Assembly (NCBI GenBank): GCA_023409735.1
Contig: JAEYRB010000007.1
Location: 1 to 64,000 of the forward strand
Direction of reading: 5' to 3'
From: Bacillota bacterium
GTDB lineage: Bacteria; Bacillota; Clostridia; Acetivibrionales; DTU013
DNA length: 64,000 nt
The notes under the pieces were generated by a model that searched no databases, was not told the DNA's origin, and saw only the letters and a program-made list of their open reading frames with translations. Below are positions 23,874 to 33,483 of the stretch, piece after piece (the stretch's first letter is position 1; every line of letters starts with the position of its first letter). A program made the translations under genes and the position numbers.

Positions 23874-25856
23874 TTACCGTACCTTAGAGCCGCTGTCAAT
23901 AGTACCGTCAAGCGTTGCAACTACCAGGCCGGCATCATTGGATGCGGCAAGAATCATACCCTGAGACTCTATACCTTTTAGCTTAACAGGCTTTAAGTTA
24001 GCAACCAATATTACAGATTTGCCCACAAGGCTCTCAGGTGAATAATACTTGGCAATGCCAGATACGACCTGCCTCTTTTCACCGCCCATTTCTACGCATA
24101 GCTTAAGCAGCTTATCCGAGCCCTCTACCTTGGATGCCTCTAAAACCTTCACTACACGAAGATCAAGCTTTGCAAAGTCATCAATGGTTATGAGCCCTGC
24201 ATCAGCTTCCTTACAGGAATCATTCTTAGACGAATTCGATGCCTTTGCGGCAGCCGCCGGTGCTTCTGTCTTCTTCGCTGATACAGGATTAAGCTTTTCC
24301 AGCTCTTCCATTTCTTTTTTCATATCTATTCTTGGGAATATTACTTCACCCTTAACAACAGCTGCACCTTCAGGGTAGATACCCCATTTCTTTGAGCTCT
24401 CCCAACCAAGTACGGTGCTTTCGGATATACCAAGCTGACTCCATATCTTTTCCGGAGTCATCGGCATAAATGGCTGCAGCAGTATTGATATTACCCTAAG
24501 GCTTTCTGCCAGATGGTACATTACGCCGGCAAGTCTTCCCTTATTTTCTTCTGACTTGGCGAGCACCCATGGCATAGTTTCATCAATATATTTATTCGTT
24601 CTGGAAATGACCTTCCATATTTCAGTAAGCGCCGAGCTGAACTGCAGCTTATCCAAAAGCTCCTCGACCTTTTCAGGCAACTGACCTACAGCACTTTCAA
24701 GCTCACTGTCAAAGTCGCCTGAAGTTCTGTCTGATGGAATAACTCCTCTAAAATACTTATCTATCATAGCAACAGTTCTGCTTACAAGGTTACCCAAGTC
24801 ATTGGCAAGATCTGAGTTTATTCTCTGTATAAGAGCTTCATTTGAGAAAACTCCGTCAGATCCGAACGGGACCTCTCTTAACAGGAAGTACCTCACCGCA
24901 TCTACTCCGTACTTATTGATAAGCACGACCGGGTCAACAACATTTCCCTTGGATTTGGACATTTTGCCACCCTCAAGCAGAAGCCATCCATGTCCGAATA
25001 CCTGCTTTGGAAGCGGCAGACCTAATGCCATCAGCATTGCAGGCCATATAATAGTATGGAAACGTACTATCTCCTTACCAACAAGATGCACATCAGCAGG
25101 CCAGTATTTCTTGTAATCCGATTCATCATCAGAAAGGTAGCCTAGTGCGGAAATGTAGTTGGACAGAGCATCTATCCAAACATATACAACATGTTTATCA
25201 TCAAACGTAACAGGTATGCCCCAGTTGAAGGTAGTCCTTGAAACACATAGGTCTTCAAGACCGGGCTTAAGGAAGTTATTTATCATCTCGTTCTGTCTCG
25301 AAACAGGCTGAATGAACTCAGGATTGTCCTCAATATGCTTAATGATCCTGCCCTGATATTTTGAAAGCTTAAAGAAATAGCTTTCCTCCCTTGTGATCTC
25401 AACCTCGCCGCCACAGTCCGGACATTTGCCGTCTACAAGCTGTGTCTTGGTCCAGAAGGATTCGCAAGGAGTACAGTACCAGCCCTCATACTCACTTTTA
25501 TATATATCACCATTATCATACAGCTTCTTAAATATCTTCTGTACTGCTTCCTGATGCTGTTTATCAGTAGTCCTGATAAACCTGTCGTTTGAAATCTCCA
25601 TCAGCTTCCACAGGTCTTTGATACCTGCTACGATATCATCTACATACTGCTGAGGCGTAACGCCCTTAGCTTCAGCCTTTCTTTGTATTTTAAGGCCATG
25701 CTCATCAGTACCTGTAAGGAACATAACATCAAAGCCCGTAAGTCTCTTATATCTTGAAATAGCATCAGCAGCTACTGTTGTATATGAATGCCCTATGTGC
25801 AGTTTATCACTTGGATAATAAATAGGTGTAGTAATATAAAAGGTTTTCTTCTCCAT
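23874..25856 (-). CDS. metG: Methionyl-tRNA synthetase
   Basis: The 660-residue class I synthetase charges tRNA-Met. Motifs in order: YPSDKLHIGHSYTTVAADA (HIGH box, about 13-31), a zinc site with Cys pairs in YCTPCESF and GKCPDCGGE (about 128-152), VYVWIDALSNY near 230, and GGKMSKSKGNVVDP (KMSKS, about 297). The anticodon-binding domain follows, and the C-terminal 110 residues form a tRNA-binding OB domain (FAKLDLRVVKVLEASKVEGS). The ATG at 25856 follows GGAGGC; 13 upstream in-frame codons are ignored. It heads the tatD/yabE/rsmA block. No T-box leader is visible in the short upstream gap. Confidence 0.97.
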   Translation of the reverse strand: MEKKTFYITTPIYYPSDKLHIGHSYTTVAADAISRYKRLTGFDVMFLTGTDEHGLKIQRKAEAKGVTPQQYVDDIVAGIKDLWKLMEISNDRFIRTTDKQHQEAVQKIFKKLYDNGDIYKSEYEGWYCTPCESFWTKTQLVDGKCPDCGGEVEITREESYFFKLSKYQGRIIKHIEDNPEFIQPVSRQNEMINNFLKPGLEDLCVSRTTFNWGIPVTFDDKHVVYVWIDALSNYISALGYLSDDESDYKKYWPADVHLVGKEIVRFHTIIWPAMLMALGLPLPKQVFGHGWLLLEGGKMSKSKGNVVDPVVLINKYGVDAVRYFLLREVPFGSDGVFSNEALIQRINSDLANDLGNLVSRTVAMIDKYFRGVIPSDRTSGDFDSELESAVGQLPEKVEELLDKLQFSSALTEIWKVISRTNKYIDETMPWVLAKSEENKGRLAGVMYHLAESLRVISILLQPFMPMTPEKIWSQLGISESTVLGWESSKKWGIYPEGAAVVKGEVIFPRIDMKKEMEELEKLNPVSAKKTEAPAAAAKASNSSKNDSCKEADAGLITIDDFAKLDLRVVKVLEASKVEGSDKLLKLCVEMGGEKRQVVSGIAKYYSPESLVGKSVILVANLKPVKLKGIESQGMILAASNDAGLVVATLDGTIDSGSKVR

Positions 25857-25942
25857 TTGATGCCTCCAGCAATTTGTTAAGTAAAGTTTTCCCAAAAAAC
25901 GGCATGATTATTGATATCTCTTATTAATATACCTTTATAATC

Positions 25943-25969
25943 AAACTTTTTCAAGAAGAACTTGGACAG
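25943..25969. repeat. 27-bp direct repeat, left copy
   Basis: AAACTTTTTCAAGAAGAACT followed by TGGACAG is identical to the copy at 27566-27592. The two copies bracket about 1.6 kb that holds a GNAT gene and a toxin-antitoxin pair. Confidence 0.9.
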
Positions 25970-26087
25970 AGGCGGGGGATTTTACCTTTACAAGGTATTA
26001 TCACCTTTTTGCATCAGTCAACAGGGTAGGAACGTCAGCGCCATTTATTCCGATTATGTTTCCAAACACCGACCGAAGTGCTACATC

Positions 26088-26603
26088 ATGGATGCAGCTG
26101 AAAAGCAATATTTTTATAGTGAAAATGAGAATAGATCTTCTAAAGAAAATAATTGTCAAGATAGTGACATTTCTATTCAAAATGCCGGAGCAGATGATGT
26201 AAAGCTTCTAGCTGCTATGAATCGGGAATTGATTCACGATGAAGGCAGTGAAAATCCCATGAGTCCAGAGCAGCTGGAGGAACGGATGAAAGGCTTTTTA
26301 CTTACAGAGTACAAAGCTGTTCTGATTTTACTTGGCAATGAAATAGCAGGGTATTGTCTCTACAGAATGGATAATCAAAAAGGCGAAACAAGCTTCGACA
26401 TATATGTACGTCAATACTATATCAAACCGGTATTCAGACGGAAGGGTTTAGGGAAAAGAGCTTTCAGCATGCTTTTAGAAAGCACCTTTAGAAATGCAGC
26501 TTATGTAAAGCTGGACGTATTAATATCTAACCCCGGAGGGAAAGCCTTCTGGGCGAAGATTGGGTTTGAGACTTATTGCCACAGCTTAAGAATAAAACCA
26601 TAG
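26088..26603 (+). CDS. GNAT-family N-acetyltransferase
   Basis: A GNAT domain lies at about residues 24-171 of the form starting at ATG 26088. The acetyl-CoA loop is in YIKPVFRRKGLGKRAFSMLL and the terminal strand in LDVLISNPGGKAFWAKIGFE. The start is uncertain: the frame is open up to a TTG at 25962, but no good ribosome site is seen at either place, and the upstream codons look non-native. The upstream extension overlaps the 27-bp repeat, so the gene may be joined to foreign DNA at its 5' end. Substrate unknown. Confidence 0.65.
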   Translation: MDAAEKQYFYSENENRSSKENNCQDSDISIQNAGADDVKLLAAMNRELIHDEGSENPMSPEQLEERMKGFLLTEYKAVLILLGNEIAGYCLYRMDNQKGETSFDIYVRQYYIKPVFRRKGLGKRAFSMLLESTFRNAAYVKLDVLISNPGGKAFWAKIGFETYCHSLRIKP

Positions 26604-26725
26604 GAGGCCGCTGTACCTACTTCGCCGAATAATCCATTTGAAGAATAGTTGTTAAACCTCCGTCTCCCTGTAAAGATTTACTGACACATCCAGCTAATTC
26701 AAGTGAAAGTAAAGTGGCAGTAATA

Positions 26726-27114
26726 TTAATATTTTGACAAAAATTCTGCCGGTGTTAATATTTCTGGATGGTCAATATCAACTGCAGCAAAATCTTTATC
26801 CCCTGTTATGAGTACGTCAACATCTTCCAATATTGCTGTTGCAAGAATAGGATAATCATAAGCATCTCGTATTGCTGGAACTTATCCTTTTCAATAAAGG
26901 CAGGGGTATAAACAAACTCATAAGGTAATTCTGTCAGAAACTCATCTAACTCCTTTAATTTATGAGCAAATTTGCGTTTTACAACCCTATTAAGCTCCTC
27001 CATAATATGAGAACATAATACTATTGTATGCCTCTTACAAAGCTTTGCTTTGAGCTCGTTCATCTGTACTGATGGAAAGAAGATAATTGAAATCAGGACA
27101 TTGGTATCAATCAT
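26726..27114 (-). pseudogene. PIN-domain toxin with a frameshift (VapC-like)
   Basis: The N-terminal 90 residues read as a PIN-domain ribonuclease, starting MIDTNVLISIIFFPS with the first catalytic Asp. Near 26882 the frame breaks. The intact family C-terminus continues in the next frame: IRDAYDYPILATAILEDVDV, then LITGDKDFAAVDI, ending in FLSKY before a stop at 26726. One missing G in a GATAAGGTTCC-like word would explain it. In the unshifted frame the protein ends at 26806 and lacks the second acidic cluster, so the toxin should be inactive. The start is four bases after the antitoxin stop. Confidence 0.85.
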
Positions 27115-27120
27115 TATTCG

Positions 27121-27381
27121 CTATCGCTCTTCCCACATTTCTTTTCTTATTTCTTTCACAAATTCATTCATTTCTTCTGGTGAATTATATCCTGCTTTTT
27201 GTGCTTCTCCTGCCATTGCATCCTGTATCCTATTAAACGCCAATAATTCAGCGTTTTCAAAATATATTCTGCCATCTTGTTCTAAAAATATTACCTTATC
27301 GCCTTCTTTTAAATTAAGCTTTTTTCTGATTTCAATCGGTATTGTAATTTGACCTTTTGTTGTAACTCTTGCGACTTCCAT
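27121..27381 (-). CDS. AbrB/MazE-type antitoxin
   Basis: The 86-residue protein has an N-terminal swapped-hairpin DNA-binding domain (VARVTTKGQITIPIEIRKKL), typical of AbrB-like antitoxins, and a C-terminal Glu-rich tail (SPEEMNEFVKEIRKEMW) that would bind the PIN toxin. It should bind its own promoter and neutralise the downstream toxin. GGGAG precedes the ATG at 27381. With the toxin frameshifted, this gene is probably a relic or an anti-addiction factor. Confidence 0.88.
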   Translation of the reverse strand: MEVARVTTKGQITIPIEIRKKLNLKEGDKVIFLEQDGRIYFENAELLAFNRIQDAMAGEAQKAGYNSPEEMNEFVKEIRKEMWEER

Positions 27382-27565
27382 ATTTAAACTCCCTTCTTAC
27401 TTTTATGTCTGTTCTTACATTCCTTACTTAATTATATTATATGATTTATATATGAAAATATCAATCAGATATAGAAAATGGAAACAGTATATATATTATT
27501 TAAGTTTTGTTTAGCTACTGTCAACCAGCGGAACCGTCCCCTTGGCTTTGCCCTTGGTTTTCATG

Positions 27566-27592
27566 AAACTTTTTCAAGAAGAACTTGGACAG
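27566..27592. repeat. 27-bp direct repeat, right copy
   Basis: An exact copy of the sequence at 25943-25969. Some 25 bases before it is GCGGAACCGTCCCC, a motif I associate with ends of IS200-like or REP-type elements in Firmicutes; that link is from memory. Confidence 0.9.
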
Positions 27593-27655
27593 GTTAACAC
27601 GGTATATACGAGAATTCAATGCTTTACACTTTTTATAAAACCATGGAAATTAGAG

Positions 27656-28561
27656 TTACGCCAATAATATTTCTGATTGGAAGGCAACTATTGCTTTGCC
27701 TGAAATCTTAACTTCATAAGGCTCTTCGTTTTTTATTTTTACCTGAACGTCCATCGTTCCGGTTCGGTGAATCGCCTCACCCTGCATCGCACGAAAGTTG
27801 AACTGAGAACCAGTACTATTTACCTTTCTATAATAAACCAGATAAGCACCTAAAGGCCCGTTAGCATTGCCAGTAACAGGATCTTCAGTAATCCCTATGG
27901 CAGGTGCGAACATCCTTCCATGCACCAAAATGTCGCTGTTAGTGTCTATTGTAAACACATAATATCCATTGCACTGAATGTCTTTGCTTATTTCAGCCAG
28001 ACGACTGCTGTCCGGCAGAAGACGATTCAAATTTTCTCGGCTCTTGATGCCGATCAAGACTTTTGAATGACCGGTTGAAACAATTTGAACTGAATAGTTT
28101 TCAAGCAAATCCTTATGCCGCAACTTCAAAGCAGATAAAGTTGAATCCAAAGTCTCACCAGCTAAAATTTCCCCAAATTCAATTTTGCCCTGTGTCATAA
28201 TTATTCGATAATCGTCGTTTTCTTTAAGAATATCAACAGGCAAGATTCCGGCACCGGTTTTCTGATAAATTCTTGTAGTTCCCATGTCCTTTTCGATTGC
28301 ACGGGCATAATGCGCTGCAATCGTTGCATGTCCGCATACTGGGACTTCTTTTATTGGAGTGAAAAACCGGACTTCTACGTCGTATGTATTCTCCGAAGAT
28401 GAAAAAATAAAGGCTGTTTCCGAATTGTTCAACTCTCTGGCTATTTTTTGCATTTCCTCAGCGTTAAGTCCGTCGGCATTTGTAATCACTCCTGCTGGAT
28501 TGCCGGAAAATTTCTCTTTTGTAAAGGAATCGATTTGATAATAGCGATATTTTCTTGTCAT
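27656..28561 (-). CDS. PhzF-family isomerase/epimerase
   Basis: The 301-residue protein has the two-lobed diaminopimelate-epimerase fold of PhzF relatives. Visible motifs are FSGNPAGVI at about 17-25, LNNSETAFIF with the catalytic Glu near 47, PVCGHATIAAHYA near 75, and GRMFAPAIGITEDPVTGNAN near 207. Family members isomerise varied small metabolites; the substrate cannot be assigned. It is divergent from the HxlR-type regulator, which probably controls it. The ATG at 28561 is preceded by CAGGGGG. Confidence 0.9.
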   Translation of the reverse strand: MTRKYRYYQIDSFTKEKFSGNPAGVITNADGLNAEEMQKIARELNNSETAFIFSSSENTYDVEVRFFTPIKEVPVCGHATIAAHYARAIEKDMGTTRIYQKTGAGILPVDILKENDDYRIIMTQGKIEFGEILAGETLDSTLSALKLRHKDLLENYSVQIVSTGHSKVLIGIKSRENLNRLLPDSSRLAEISKDIQCNGYYVFTIDTNSDILVHGRMFAPAIGITEDPVTGNANGPLGAYLVYYRKVNSTGSQFNFRAMQGEAIHRTGTMDVQVKIKNEEPYEVKISGKAIVAFQSEILLA

Positions 28562-28685
28562 GTTGGCCCCCTGTGAACTAGTGTCTGTTGCTTCGTATTA
28601 TAACAGGGATTATAATACAAGTGAAAGCATCGGACAATAATGCACTTTTTTATCAGATACTTACCATTTTGTTAGAAGGATCTAT

Positions 28686-29048
28686 ATGCAGAAGGTTGAA
28701 TTGAAGGGATTCCATGATCTTGAAAAACGCCAAAAAGATTTTAACTGCTCTATTGGATTTGCAATGACTGTAATTGGAAGTAAGTGGCGGGCAATTATAC
28801 TTTGGCATATCTTAAAACAAACTCCCATACGATATGGCCAGCTAAAGATTCAGATTCCTCATATCAGTCATAAAATTCTGTCACAAGAATTGAAGTATCT
28901 TGAAATGGATGGATTGATTCAGAGAATTCCATACCCATCCATCCCTCCTAAAGTGGAATATATCTCCACAGAGAAGGGAAAATCCTTAGAACATATTTTG
29001 TCAGAGCTATGCGAGTGGGGCAAGAAATATATGAAATCGGATGTGTAG
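28686..29048 (+). CDS. HxlR-family winged-helix regulator
   Basis: The 120-residue protein opens with a Cys-containing segment (FNCSIGFAMTVIGSKWRAI), then the winged helix (TPIRYGQLKIQIPHISHKIL) and wing (LEMDGLIQRIPYPSIPPKVE). These match HxlR/MarR-like sensors in which a Cys near the N-terminus may respond to electrophiles. The 124-bp gap to phzF likely contains its operator. AGAAGGAT precedes the ATG. Confidence 0.9.
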   Translation: MQKVELKGFHDLEKRQKDFNCSIGFAMTVIGSKWRAIILWHILKQTPIRYGQLKIQIPHISHKILSQELKYLEMDGLIQRIPYPSIPPKVEYISTEKGKSLEHILSELCEWGKKYMKSDV

Positions 29049-29114
29049 TATCATTTTGGCATACTTATTATTATCAAACTGATAACAGGACATAAGGCAG
29101 CAGCAAAATAGTGC

Positions 29115-29606
29115 TCAGCGCACAGCAATTTTCTGAAAGGCCAGCCTTTCAGAGCCATCTTTCAAATAAATTATTCCGCAGTAAGAGAAGCCCATTTTTT
29201 TCAGCAGACCCTGCATGGGAATATTATCACGATGTGTATCTATTCTCAGATTCCCGCAATCAGCAAGGCACCAGCTCAGACAATAGGATGCCACGCCTCT
29301 CTTATTGGCAGCTGATGCTATCCTGTGTACTACGCCATAGGGCTCGCTGTTCAGCCATTCGCCTTCATATATTTTCTCATAGGTGGGTTCTATTCCCCTT
29401 ATGTATGCAAAAACTCCTGCAATACTTCCATCAAGTATACATACATAGCTGTTATTGTCAGCAATATCACCTGCAACCTCCTCATAACCGGGGTAACCGT
29501 TAATCCACTGGTGCATATTCCCATTTTCCCGCATATACTCCCGTGCAATACTGTAAATTTTCATAACCTCATCTATCTCTTCAAGCCTAGCATGCCTTAT
29601 CTCCAT
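29115..29606 (-). CDS. GNAT-family N-acetyltransferase
   Basis: The 163-residue single-domain GNAT carries IRHARLEEIDEVMKIYSIAR at the N-terminus, SYVCILDGSIAGVFAYI for the central strands, VVHRIASAANKRGVASYCLS in place of a canonical Q/R-x-x-G-x-G loop, and LRIDTHRDNIPMQGLLKKMG near the end. The IDTHRDN segment is common in GNATs annotated as YjgM- or RimI-like. The ATG at 29606 is 11 bases from AAGGAG; a GTG that touches the site is less likely. Confidence 0.85.
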   Translation of the reverse strand: MEIRHARLEEIDEVMKIYSIAREYMRENGNMHQWINGYPGYEEVAGDIADNNSYVCILDGSIAGVFAYIRGIEPTYEKIYEGEWLNSEPYGVVHRIASAANKRGVASYCLSWCLADCGNLRIDTHRDNIPMQGLLKKMGFSYCGIIYLKDGSERLAFQKIAVR

Positions 29607-29827
29607 CAGTCTTTTCACTCCTTATTTTATTATGTCTGATCTACCATGTATATTATCCTGAACTATCCTTCAGTAGAGTAGGACTAAGAACGGTTCGATA
29701 CCCTATTTTCATCTGTTCTTATATGTGGCTCACGGTATGGGTGCTCCTGTGTCTTGTCTAAAGATGCCACCGAGTTTACAGCTACCCCTTCATTCTTCAT
29801 CTTGCACCCTCACATTCAACTTCCCTT

Positions 29828-31036
29828 TCACCGCTGTGACTTCTCCGTCCCCCTACCCAGTGAATCCCTGTACTTCTTTGGTGCAGTGCTCATCTGCTTT
29901 ATAAACTGTCTCGTCATATAGCTCTGGTCATTAAAGCCCGTCATATTGCATATGTCGGCGATACTGTAATCGGAATACTTTAACAAATTTGCAGCCTCTG
30001 TGACCCTTTTCTTTATCTGAAACTGCTTAACGCTCAATCCTGTCTGCTTTTTAAATAGCTTAAACAGCTGGCTCTCACTAAGATGTACACTTTCAGCAAG
30101 CTCCTTTATGGGTATGACTTCGTAATAATGCTTGTTGATATAATCAATTACCGTATATACTGGACTTGTGTACTTTAGCCTATGCGCTCTTTCAACCAGT
30201 TCCATAAAGGAATTGAACATGCTTATAAAAAGCTCGGTAACCTCCTCATAGGAGCGTATCTCCTCAACGTCCTGTATAAACGTATCACTGAGCGTATATG
30301 CACTTTCAGAATCAACACCTCCGTCTATTGCTGCCTTGGTGGTATAGCTTACAGTTACGATAAAAAGATTCTGATATGATCTTAACGGATTGTTCCTGCA
30401 AAGTATCCCCTCCGGCCCGTCTCCGGGAGTATAAAGCAGGTCAACGAGCCGTTTTCTGTCACCATTCTTTATTGCCTCGATCATCAGTGCATCCTTGTTA
30501 ATACTGTGATGGTACCGCTGTGTCTCAACTATTTGAGCCTTTTCCTCCTCAAGCTTATCCTCAAACAGTTCGCCCGGCTTTAATAAAGACAAATCCGGTT
30601 CACTGCCGCAAAGCAAATATCTGAGCAGGGGCTCAGTACTTCTGAGAGTTGCTGACGTATGCCTGGGCAAGCTGCGAAGATATGCCTCCAGCACACTGTA
30701 ATCGGCAACCCTCAGACGCTTGTCCACACCTATGGCAGCCACTTGCTTTTTGTCAGGTATCCTATCAGTAGAAGGTCCTGCAATAAGCTTATACTCATTA
30801 CCGTTGTATGAAAATCTGAAGGCGTAGTAGTGACCGCTTAAATCATCAGTATAGTACATTGTTTCATGAGCCAGATCCAGTAGCTGCCGTTCATAAGCCT
30901 CAAAGGGTATGACAGATGGCATAAGCTGAGTTGCCAGCACATGAGACATGATAAGAGAATTACCTGCGTCATAAAGGCGAAGAGGTATGTTTGTTGCAAT
31001 ATAAAACAGCTTAAGCTTCAGCAATAGTTCTTCCAT
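29828..31036 (-). CDS. AraC-family transcriptional regulator
   Basis: The 402-residue protein has a C-terminal double helix-turn-helix at about 295-390. The first is HYYEVIPIKELAESVHLSES and the second YSDYSIADICNMTGFNDQSY, followed by FKKQMSTAPKKYRDS-like closing residues. The N-terminal 290 residues have no cupin motif and resemble the large sensor region of YesS-like clostridial regulators. It is divergent from the GH3 glycosidase gene with a 170-bp gap, so it most likely activates that gene in response to a sugar. Confidence 0.88.
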   Translation of the reverse strand: MEELLLKLKLFYIATNIPLRLYDAGNSLIMSHVLATQLMPSVIPFEAYERQLLDLAHETMYYTDDLSGHYYAFRFSYNGNEYKLIAGPSTDRIPDKKQVAAIGVDKRLRVADYSVLEAYLRSLPRHTSATLRSTEPLLRYLLCGSEPDLSLLKPGELFEDKLEEEKAQIVETQRYHHSINKDALMIEAIKNGDRKRLVDLLYTPGDGPEGILCRNNPLRSYQNLFIVTVSYTTKAAIDGGVDSESAYTLSDTFIQDVEEIRSYEEVTELFISMFNSFMELVERAHRLKYTSPVYTVIDYINKHYYEVIPIKELAESVHLSESQLFKLFKKQTGLSVKQFQIKKRVTEAANLLKYSDYSIADICNMTGFNDQSYMTRQFIKQMSTAPKKYRDSLGRGTEKSQR

Positions 31037-31206
31037 ACGCTCACCAAAATTACTGATTTGTTATAAAAATAACCGAATTACACAATAAGCTTATTATAGT
31101 TTTGAATATTATGCAAGTATAGACTAAATGATATCTGCACTGCAATTTAATGGCTGAGTGGTTAAATATTCTATTTTTGTAAATACTTCTTAAGAGGTGT
31201 GTATAT

Positions 31207-33447
31207 ATGAACAATATTACCGGCAAGCTTAAGCTTTTGAATGGAAAGGACTTCTGGACTACCTACGGATACAAAGAGTATGGTATAAAGGAGCTTGTTT
31301 TTTCAGACGGGCCCACAGGTCTTAGATTCCAGCCAGGAGAAAACAATCATCTCGGACTTAATGAAAGCTGCAAGGCGACCTGTTTCCCTACTCCCTCGGC
31401 ATTAGCCTGCAGCTGGGATACAGGGCTCATATACGACGTAGCTTCATGTATTGCACACGAAGCGGCTGATATGGATGTTGATGTAGTCCTAGCCCCAGGC
31501 ATAAACATCAAAAGGAGCCCATTATGCGGAAGAAATTTTGAATACCTTTCCGAGGATCCATATCTCACCGGAAAGCTGGGGGCCGCGTATGTTAAAGGCC
31601 TTCAGGATAACGGCATCGGTTCATGCATAAAGCACTTCGCTGCAAACAATCAGGAAGCATACAGAATGTCTATAAATGTACTTGCTGACAAAAGAGCTCT
31701 ATTTGAAATATACCTTAAAGCGTTTAAAATGATAATAGACGAGGCAAGGCCATGGACCATCATGAGCGCCTATAACAGGCTTCTTGGCGATTACTGTTCC
31801 GAGAACGAGTGGCTTCTTTCCGACCTTCTCAGGAACAAATGGGGGTATGACGGCCTGGTTGTTTCCGACTGGTCAGCAGTAAATGACATAGTCAAAAGCA
31901 TCAATAGTGGCCTGGATCTGGAAATGCCCTCCATGGGCAGTTTGAGCCTTGGTCTGCTTGAAAAGGAGTATGCTGACGGCAGCCTTTCGAAAGCCGCTGT
32001 TGACAGAGCTGTTGAAAACCTTAAAAGGCTTTCACAGCGCTGTACCAATAGCCGGAAAAACCATGTCAGATCAGATTTGACAAAGCATCATCAAATAGCC
32101 CATAAGGCTGCTGCCGAATCCTTTGTGCTTTTGAAGAATGAGAAAAATGCCCTTCCTCTTAGTAAGAGTGAAAGGCTGCTCTTTGTGGGAGAGCTTATGA
32201 ACAGCCCAATAATACAAGGACATGGCTCTTCAAGAGTGAATGCGGCTATAGTCGATTCCATTCCCGCAGAGCTTACAAGCTGCGGCCTGAATTATGTATT
32301 TGAGCCGGGTTATACACTTAATAGCCCAATGGTAGACCCAGTACTTCAGGAAAGAGCCCTCGCTGCGGCAAGTAAAATAGATAAAATCATAGTCTTTGCA
32401 GGACTCTTCGACAATTCAGAAGCCGAAAGCTATGACAGAGAAAGCCTAAGACTGCCGCAGTGTCAGAACGAGCTTATCTTCCATTTGGCTGAGCTGGGAA
32501 AGCAGCTGATAGTTGTGCTTCAAACAGGCTCAGCAGTGGAAATGCCATGGATCGATCATGTTGATTCGGTGCTGCAGATGCATCTTTCCGGACAGGGAGG
32601 CGGTAAAGCTTTGCCTGAAATATTAAGCGGAAGGAGCAATCCATGCGGAAAGCTTACTGAGTCCTATCCTCTGAAGCTATCCCACACCCCATCATATTTA
32701 TTCAGCGGCAGCAGCACACAGGTGGCTTACAGTGAATCCATATTTGTGGGCTACAGATACTATGATAAAAAGGATATGGAGGTACTGTTCCCCTTCGGGC
32801 ATGGACTGTCCTATACCAGCTTCGCCTATGACAGCTTTAAGGTGGAGGAAACAAATGACGGCATCAATATATCTGTTAGGATAACAAACACAGGCTCTTA
32901 TGAAGGCAAGGAAATTGTTCAGCTTTACACCTGTCTGAACAACAAAATTGCTATACAGCCCGGAAGACAGCTCGCCGCTTTTAAGAAAGTGGCGCTGAAG
33001 CCCGGTGAAAGTACCGAGGTGCTATTTACACTTAGAAGCAACGATTTCATGTATTATGATGAGGTTCAAAAAGACTTCGTTTACGCCACAGGAAAAAATG
33101 CCGTTGAAATGGGCCGTTCCTCCAGAAGCATAGAATTCAGGCACACAATAGAAATAAAGGAGAACAACAGGAAATACCCAAGGATCACTTCAGCTACTAC
33201 CATTGGCGAGCTTCAAAGCATTCCACCCCTTAAGGAGCCTGTGGAAGCGTGGCTTGGTGCGTTGCTGGAACAGGCCGGGTTAAACAGCATTGAGGCTATA
33301 AATGTCAAGGAGATTGAAAAATCAACCTTTTATATGCCTTTAAGAAGTGCTGTGCAAATTTCATGTGGAGAATTTTCATTCTCTGAGCTTGACAACCTCA
33401 TTGCCATCCTAAATCATATACTTGAAGAAAATGGGCTGTTATTATGA
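31207..33447 (+). CDS. Glycoside hydrolase family 3, beta-glucosidase-like
   Basis: The 746-residue protein has the three GH3 parts. The TIM barrel (to about 270) contains LAPGINIKRSPLCGRNFEYL, SCIKHFAANNQE and GYDGLVVSDWSAVND, where Asp near residue 221 is the nucleophile. The alpha/beta sandwich follows (about 300-500; ESFVLLKNEKNALPLS, FAGLFDNSEAESYDRESL). A fibronectin-III-like domain occupies about 560-640. No signal peptide is seen, so it acts on imported oligosaccharides in the cytoplasm. Aryl or oligosaccharide specificity cannot be read. AGAGGTGT precedes the ATG. Confidence 0.94.
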   Translation: MNNITGKLKLLNGKDFWTTYGYKEYGIKELVFSDGPTGLRFQPGENNHLGLNESCKATCFPTPSALACSWDTGLIYDVASCIAHEAADMDVDVVLAPGINIKRSPLCGRNFEYLSEDPYLTGKLGAAYVKGLQDNGIGSCIKHFAANNQEAYRMSINVLADKRALFEIYLKAFKMIIDEARPWTIMSAYNRLLGDYCSENEWLLSDLLRNKWGYDGLVVSDWSAVNDIVKSINSGLDLEMPSMGSLSLGLLEKEYADGSLSKAAVDRAVENLKRLSQRCTNSRKNHVRSDLTKHHQIAHKAAAESFVLLKNEKNALPLSKSERLLFVGELMNSPIIQGHGSSRVNAAIVDSIPAELTSCGLNYVFEPGYTLNSPMVDPVLQERALAAASKIDKIIVFAGLFDNSEAESYDRESLRLPQCQNELIFHLAELGKQLIVVLQTGSAVEMPWIDHVDSVLQMHLSGQGGGKALPEILSGRSNPCGKLTESYPLKLSHTPSYLFSGSSTQVAYSESIFVGYRYYDKKDMEVLFPFGHGLSYTSFAYDSFKVEETNDGINISVRITNTGSYEGKEIVQLYTCLNNKIAIQPGRQLAAFKKVALKPGESTEVLFTLRSNDFMYYDEVQKDFVYATGKNAVEMGRSSRSIEFRHTIEIKENNRKYPRITSATTIGELQSIPPLKEPVEAWLGALLEQAGLNSIEAINVKEIEKSTFYMPLRSAVQISCGEFSFSELDNLIAILNHILEENGLLL

Positions 33448-33456
33448 TTGGAGCTA

Positions 33457-33483
33457 TTTAGGCAATAAATAAAATTGCCTAAA
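33457..33483. terminator. Bidirectional terminator between GH3 and yeiH
   Basis: TTTAGGCAAT and ATTGCCTAAA form a perfect 10-pair stem around AAATAAA. It serves both convergent genes and overlaps the stop codon region of the yeiH-like gene. Confidence 0.8.

Noticed and set aside
25857..25961. T-box leader for metG
   Set aside because: The gap is about 105 bases, shorter than a T-box with terminator, and I see no T-box core motif.
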